The position numbers and the translations under genes were made by a program. Source: Mesorhizobium sp. CA8 (GTDB taxonomy: Bacteria > Pseudomonadota > Alphaproteobacteria > Rhizobiales > Rhizobiaceae). Taken from it: a stretch of DNA of 64,000 nucleotides. A model generated the notes under the pieces. It was given only the letters and a program-made list of their open reading frames with translations. It was not told where the DNA came from and did not search any database. Location of the stretch: contig NZ_JAIUHG010000020.1 of assembly GCF_020164955.1 (NCBI RefSeq), positions 60,074-124,073 on the forward strand, written 5' to 3'. This document shows positions 62,346-64,000 of this stretch, piece by piece; position 1 is the first letter of the stretch; each line of letters opens with the position of its first letter.

Positions 62346-63634
62346 CTAGATAGTCTGCGGAACCATGCGGAAAGATACGGGAAAGTTCTCGATTTTCGCC
62401 CACGAAAAAGCCAATAAAATCAATACCGTCAACACATCCTCCGGGCCCACCATTGTCGTATTTATCAATGGCTTAAGGGCAGGTTCGCCAACAGGTTCGC
62501 CAAAAGGTTCGCCAAGCATGGGCTTGCGCGTCACAAGACGCACGACTCGATCCATCCCCTGGACCGCCAGCCGAACCTGCGATGCTTCGCGCGAATAGAG
62601 TTCGGCATGATCGATGTCGTCGTGACCGAGCACATCCATGAGCTGTCTGGTTGAGGCCTCTGCCTCGGCGAGATAAACGCCAAGCGACTTTCTCAGTCCG
62701 TGCAGCGTCAGCCCTTTCGGAAGCCCGGCGAGCTTGCACCAGTGAGCCATGGTGCCGGTCAGGGATTTGGCGGAGAAGGGCTGGCCATAAGCCGTGACCA
62801 AGACCGTTTCGCCGCGCTTGTCAGCGGCATTGAGGATTTCGGCAAGCATCGGTGTGATCGGCACGAAAAGCCGCTTGCCGCCGGTTCGTCCCTGTTCTTG
62901 GCTTGAACGATATCAAACCAGTCGAAGTGGCGCTCAACGCCTTCGATGAAGACACGGCGGGTGACCCTCTGGTCCCAGCGAAGGTCCGCGACGTCGCCGC
63001 GGCGATTGCCAAGCCACAGTGCCAACCCATAACAAGTGCGTGCCGCGGTGCCGAGCGGCCAATGCTTTTCGAACTGCTCCATGGCCTCGCGTGACCACGC
63101 TCTCCAGCCGGCATAGGCGGGGCGCCACTCGACCGCCGCCGTGGGATCGATTTCGATCCAGTCTTGACGTAGGGCGACATAGACCAACTTGCGTATGCCC
63201 ACCAACAGATGCTTGGCCTTGTGGGGCGTGGCGATGAAGCGGCCAAGAAGCTCTTCAACATGGACACGCCGAAGATTCTTGACCGGTACGTCGCGCCAGA
63301 TGAGCGGGTGATCAGGGACCACCCGCAGTTCCAGAAACTCTTCGATCAGCCGCGAGTTCTTGAGCTTGCTGGCCTCGTCAAGGGCGAGCTACTTGACCGA
63401 AATCTTCAACCGTTGAAAGGCGGCTCCAAATGTGCCGGGCAGGGCAGTTCCAGGCATTTGGACGATGGGGGCCTTGGCGACTTTCCGGCCTTCGACCGCG
63501 GCTTGGTAGGCATCCTTGAAACCGCGTTGGTTTGGAGGGGGCAGACTAACAACACGCTCCTTCGTCCGATAGCGCCAGCGAACTTTGCCGTGTCGGTCGG
63601 TGTAGGAGGAGAGGCCGGGATATTTGTCGCTCAT
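62346..63634 (-). pseudogene. Tyrosine site-specific integrase, frameshifted
   Basis: Three consecutive frames make one integrase. From ATG 63634: MSDKYPGLSSYTDRHGKVRW and LPGTFGAAFQRL. Then WRPAYAGWRAWSREAMEQFE, RTCYGLALWLGNRRGDVADL (first catalytic Arg). Last: VPITPMLAEILNAADKRGET, LHGLRKSLGVYLAEAEAS (HxxR) and VLGHDDIDHAELYSREAS (Tyr in ELYSR). Shifts fall near 63390 and 62880. The 3' end repeats GEP units and reads through an att-like repeat to a stop at 62346. The element is therefore probably immobile unless helped in trans. Confidence 0.88.
62364..62473. repeat. Att-like direct repeat, right copy
   Basis: The partner of 46104-46213, in the same orientation, with the identical core ATCCTCCGGGCCCACCA at 62436-62452. 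It overlaps the 3' end of the integrase pseudogene. With the left copy it bounds about 16.3 kb that includes groESL and the chemotaxis-type kinase. Confidence 0.7.
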
Positions 63635-63646
63635 GGCAGAATGAAT

Positions 63647-63919
63647 CTATTCCCTGCGATGATTCCCTTGCAACAGGAAGTCGACGATATTCTCTTCATC
63701 GTCTCCAGGTAGTTCGGTAAAGGCGGTTTCGAGTTTCAAGCGATCCCAAATCACGCGGCCGTCAACCTTCTTCGGCTTTGGCATGCGGTGGTCCGCGACC
63801 ATTTGATCGAATTTGGTCACGCCCACGCCGACGTACCGGGCGGCTTCTTCCCGCGAGAGACCCCGAGGAGGGTAGGGAAGTGAATCGCTTTCATGACCTC
63901 GCCGCCGGCATATGTCCGC
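63647..63919 (-). pseudogene. AlpA-like excisionase/regulator that lost its start
   Basis: The frame reads ADICRRRGHESDSLPYPPRG, then LSREEAARYVGVGVTKFDQM and PKPKKVDGRVIWDRLKLETA to TAG 63647, the HTH pattern of AlpA-like proteins encoded just upstream of integrases. The codon where ATG is expected reads TAG (63920-63922) and no other start precedes the HTH. The change coincides with the edge of the IS481-type element to the right, so the insertion removed the start codon. It ends 12 bases before the integrase start. Confidence 0.75.
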
Positions 63920-63920
63920 C

Positions 63921-64000
63921 TAGTTGTTTGATCCCAGGCTTTGATGGGGCATCCTTATCCTCCGAATCAAAGGATGCGCTATGGGCCAGGTTCTTCATGG
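63921..64000 (+). mobile_element. 5' end of an IS481-type insertion element
   Basis: The last ~80 bases carry the left end and transposase start of an insertion sequence that runs out of the window. Its boundary is placed at about 63921, where the AlpA-like coding sequence breaks off. The inner sequence, TTTGATCCCAGGCTTTGATG onward, precedes the transposase. The exact terminal repeat cannot be fixed without the other end. Confidence 0.6.
63981..64000 (+). CDS. IS481-family transposase, first codons only
   Basis: ATG GGC CAG GTT CTT CAT at 63981 reads MGQVLHG, the N-terminus I associate with an IS481-type transposase common in rhizobia; AAGGA lies about eight bases upstream. Only seven codons are inside the window, so the call rests on this short match and on the disrupted AlpA-like gene to the left. 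Confidence 0.5.

Overview
The window looks like accessory DNA from a Mesorhizobium-like alphaproteobacterium (order Hyphomicrobiales). The pointers are a Ti/ICE-type trb conjugation operon, a MucR-family regulator, a CIRCE-controlled extra groESL copy, several small proteins of a rhizobial type, and a tyrosine-integrase/AlpA-like pair. It is a patchwork of mobile modules with many decayed recombinases and frameshifts, typical of a symbiosis island or integrative element.

Layout. 0-2 kb: a partial unknown gene and a divergent PD-(D/E)XK-type nuclease-like gene. 2.3-8.5 kb (minus strand): a candidate, apparently undescribed RiPP locus. A precursor carries four perfect NFANYAM repeats, followed by a radical SAM/SPASM-type maturase, a PhyH-like Fe(II)/2OG dioxygenase and a JmjC/cupin-type hydroxylase; further downstream lie a small protein, an unknown protein and a third oxygenase-like protein. 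8.9-20.8 kb (plus): traG, an RHH/CopG-like gene, trbB-C-D-E-J-L-F-G-I and a DUF2274 gene. 20.9 kb: a zinc-less MucR-like regulator. 21.9-25.9 kb: a PLD-family protein beside two frameshifted genes (DUF3616; DUF2278 plus lamin-tail domain).

26.1-38.8 kb (minus): a tightly packed eight-gene operon that looks like a multi-effector, NTP-dependent conflict (defence) system. In transcription order it has a membrane/beta-propeller protein split by an in-frame amber codon, a CHAT protease, a MoxR AAA+ ATPase, a membrane protein, a metallo-beta-lactamase-fold protein, a membrane alpha/beta hydrolase, an HNH-ATPase fusion and a stand-alone HNH nuclease. 39.8-43.9 kb: secreted and membrane proteins, one with ten LEA-like 11-mers. 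43.9-46.2 kb: a decayed integrase, a DUF4145 protein and one copy of an att-like repeat. 46.5-62.4 kb: a very large recombinase-like protein, a CheB-CheR-PAS-HWE kinase with its response regulator, an oxidoreductase pair with a TetR regulator, a transglutaminase-like protein, small rhizobial proteins and groESL (groES frameshifted). 62.3-64 kb: the second att-like copy inside a frameshifted integrase, an AlpA-like gene that has lost its start codon, and the 5' end of an IS481-type element inserted there.

The two strongest leads are the NFANYAM RiPP locus and the CHAT/MoxR/HNH operon. No complete tRNA, rRNA or CRISPR array was seen. All family assignments are from reading the sequence; no database search was run.
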